Shown here: positions 14,408-15,271 of the stretch, in pieces | Layout: the number at the start of each line of letters is the position of its first letter | How positions within the stretch are numbered: the first letter of the stretch is position 1 | Assembly (NCBI GenBank): GCA_029945495.1 | Contig: JAQSCR010000434.1 | Coordinates: 1 to 15,271, forward strand | From: Pseudolabrys sp. | GTDB taxonomy: Bacteria > Pseudomonadota > Alphaproteobacteria > Rhizobiales > Xanthobacteraceae | Reading direction: 5' to 3' | DNA length: 15,271 bases | The notes under the pieces: generated by a model | Told to the model about the DNA's origin: nothing | The model's input: only the letters and a program-made list of their open reading frames with translations | Database searches by the model: none | Program-made: the position numbers and the translations under genes

Positions 14408-15198
14408 AGCATGGCCCAGCCGCCATCGACCGGCAGGTCGACGCCGGTGATCTGGCGCGAAACGTCGCTGGCCAGGAACAGGCAGGCATTGGCGACATCG
14501 TTATCGACAGTGACGCGCTTGAGCGCATAATCGGCGGCGTGGCGTTCCATCGCCTCCTCGATCGTGATGTTCAGGCGCTTGGCCATATCGGCACAGACCT
14601 TGTCGCGGAAGCGCGGGCCGTCGACCATGCCCGGCGCGACGCAATTGACGTTGATGTTGTACTGGCCGACCTCGAGCGCGAAGCTCTTGGTGATGCCGCG
14701 CAGGCCCCATTTCGAGGCCGAGTAAGCCATGCGGCCGGCGCGGCCGCGCATGCCGAAGGTGCCGCCGACATTGACGACCTTGCCATAATGCTGCGCGATC
14801 ATCGTCGGCAGCACGCTGCGCATGCTGTGAAAGCAGCCGTTCATGTTGAGTGTAACAATGTCGTCGAATTCCTGCGGCGTCGTCTCGACGCCGGTCTTGC
14901 CGACCGGGCCGGAGCCGCCGGCGACATTGACCAGAATGTCGATGCGGTCGCCGTAGGCTTCCCTGGTTTTGCTGGCGGCGACGTCGCATTGCACCGCGTC
15001 AGTGAGATCACAGGGAACGATGATGGCCTGCCCGCCCATTTTCTCGACTTCCGCCGCGACCGGCCCGATCGCCGCGACGTCGCGGCCGAGCAACGCCAAC
15101 TTCGCGCCTTCGGCGGCGAAGGCCGTGGTGATCGCTGCGCCCATCCCCTTGGCTGGGCCGGTGATCATCGCAACCCGGCCTTCAAGCTTCAATTCCAT
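14404..15198 (-). CDS. SDR-family oxidoreductase with atypical catalytic site
   Basis: This is a 264-residue SDR. The glycine motif is TGPAKGMG (13-20), the NNAG equivalent is NVAGG (91-95), the asparagine is in LNMNG (N118), and Tyr-Lys lies in AYSASK (Y159, K163). The serine normally 13 residues before the tyrosine is replaced by glycine (G146 in NVGGTFG), with a threonine next to it. It may use the threonine, act as a lyase or isomerase-like SDR, or be weakly active. I start at ATG 15198 (MELKLEGRVAMITG) with AAGGTG seven bases upstream. The frame stays open to the window edge through a TTG at 15258, but those residues do not look like SDR sequence. It is the first visible gene of the minus operon; the promoter lies upstream, probably outside the window. 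Confidence 0.9.
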   Translation of the reverse strand: MELKLEGRVAMITGPAKGMGAAITTAFAAEGAKLALLGRDVAAIGPVAAEVEKMGGQAIIVPCDLTDAVQCDVAASKTREAYGDRIDILVNVAGGSGPVGKTGVETTPQEFDDIVTLNMNGCFHSMRSVLPTMIAQHYGKVVNVGGTFGMRGRAGRMAYSASKWGLRGITKSFALEVGQYNINVNCVAPGMVDGPRFRDKVCADMAKRLNITIEEAMERHAADYALKRVTVDNDVANACLFLASDVSRQITGVDLPVDGGWAML

Positions 15199-15271
15199 CG
15201 CGACACCTTGCACAAATTCGAGAAGGTGGCCGTTCCGCCACGAGGGCGGACCGGCCAAGTTGGCGGGCCGT
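15199..15271. other. Upstream region of the minus operon, window edge
   Basis: Seventy-three bases remain upstream of the SDR start. Apart from the ribosome site and a weak 5-base-pair inverted repeat (GTGGC 15226-15230, GCCAC 15237-15241), I see no convincing promoter, operator or gene. All three minus frames are open for most of this stretch, so the end of another gene cannot be excluded. Confidence 0.3.

Noticed and set aside
13442..14530. Long plus-strand open frame (362 codons) opposite the cyclic amidase
   Set aside because: It mirrors a gene with all metal ligands in place and shows no family pattern of its own.
15199..15258. TTG 15258 start for the SDR
   Set aside because: The extra 20 residues do not resemble SDR sequence, while ATG 15198 has a ribosome site and the classical beginning.
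1..15271. Insertion sequence, integrase, CRISPR array or tRNA attachment site
   Set aside because: I looked for transposase-like coding, spaced repeats and tRNA-like sequence and found none; the broken genes at 1-120 and 7521-7673 show no flanking element.

Overview
The window reads as accessory catabolic DNA from a high-GC alphaproteobacterium, most likely a Rhizobiales/Bradyrhizobium-like soil organism. That guess rests on GC-rich codon use, the density of NMT1/THI5-type ABC importers, and the amidohydrolase, SDR and ring-opening hydrolase families present. No rRNA, tRNA, CRISPR array, transposase or phage gene was seen, and no gene-free stretch exceeds 300 bases.

Layout. At 1-120 lies a truncated fragment of a GlnQ-like amino-acid ABC ATPase. 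At 189-893 (-) is an EthD-like/dimeric alpha-beta barrel protein of unknown role. At 1002-1910 (-) is a LysR-type regulator. It diverges from a plus-strand gene set at 2115-7466: FAD-dependent oxidoreductase, NMT1-type binding protein, ABC ATPase, ABC permease and SDR. Directly downstream, 7521-7673 holds a C-terminal scrap of what looks like an acetamidase/formamidase. From the right, a convergent minus-strand operon runs 15198 to 7670: SDR, dihydroorotase/hydantoinase-like cyclic amidase, ABC ATPase, permease, binding protein, HxH amidohydrolase (deaminase/chlorohydrolase type), and a cyanuric acid hydrolase/barbiturase-family ring-opening enzyme.

How it may work. Each arm carries a complete NMT1-type importer next to oxidoreductases. 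The minus arm adds three hydrolases acting on cyclic amide or amino-heterocycle chemistry: one deaminase-like enzyme, one dihydropyrimidinase-type cyclic amidase and one cyanurate/barbiturate-type ring opener. The simplest reading is uptake and stepwise breakdown of nitrogen heterocycles (pyrimidine, triazine, hydantoin or similar) as a nitrogen or carbon source. The true substrate cannot be read from sequence. No biuret hydrolase, allophanate hydrolase or ureidomalonase is visible in the window, so lower-pathway steps must be encoded elsewhere or the substrate differs from classical cyanurate.

The most notable items are the three-hydrolase importer operon, the formamidase-like remnant at the convergence point, the truncated GlnQ at the left edge, an SDR lacking the usual catalytic serine, a near-perfect operator palindrome beside the LysR gene, and a short ORF with a strong ribosome site overlapping the oxidoreductase start.
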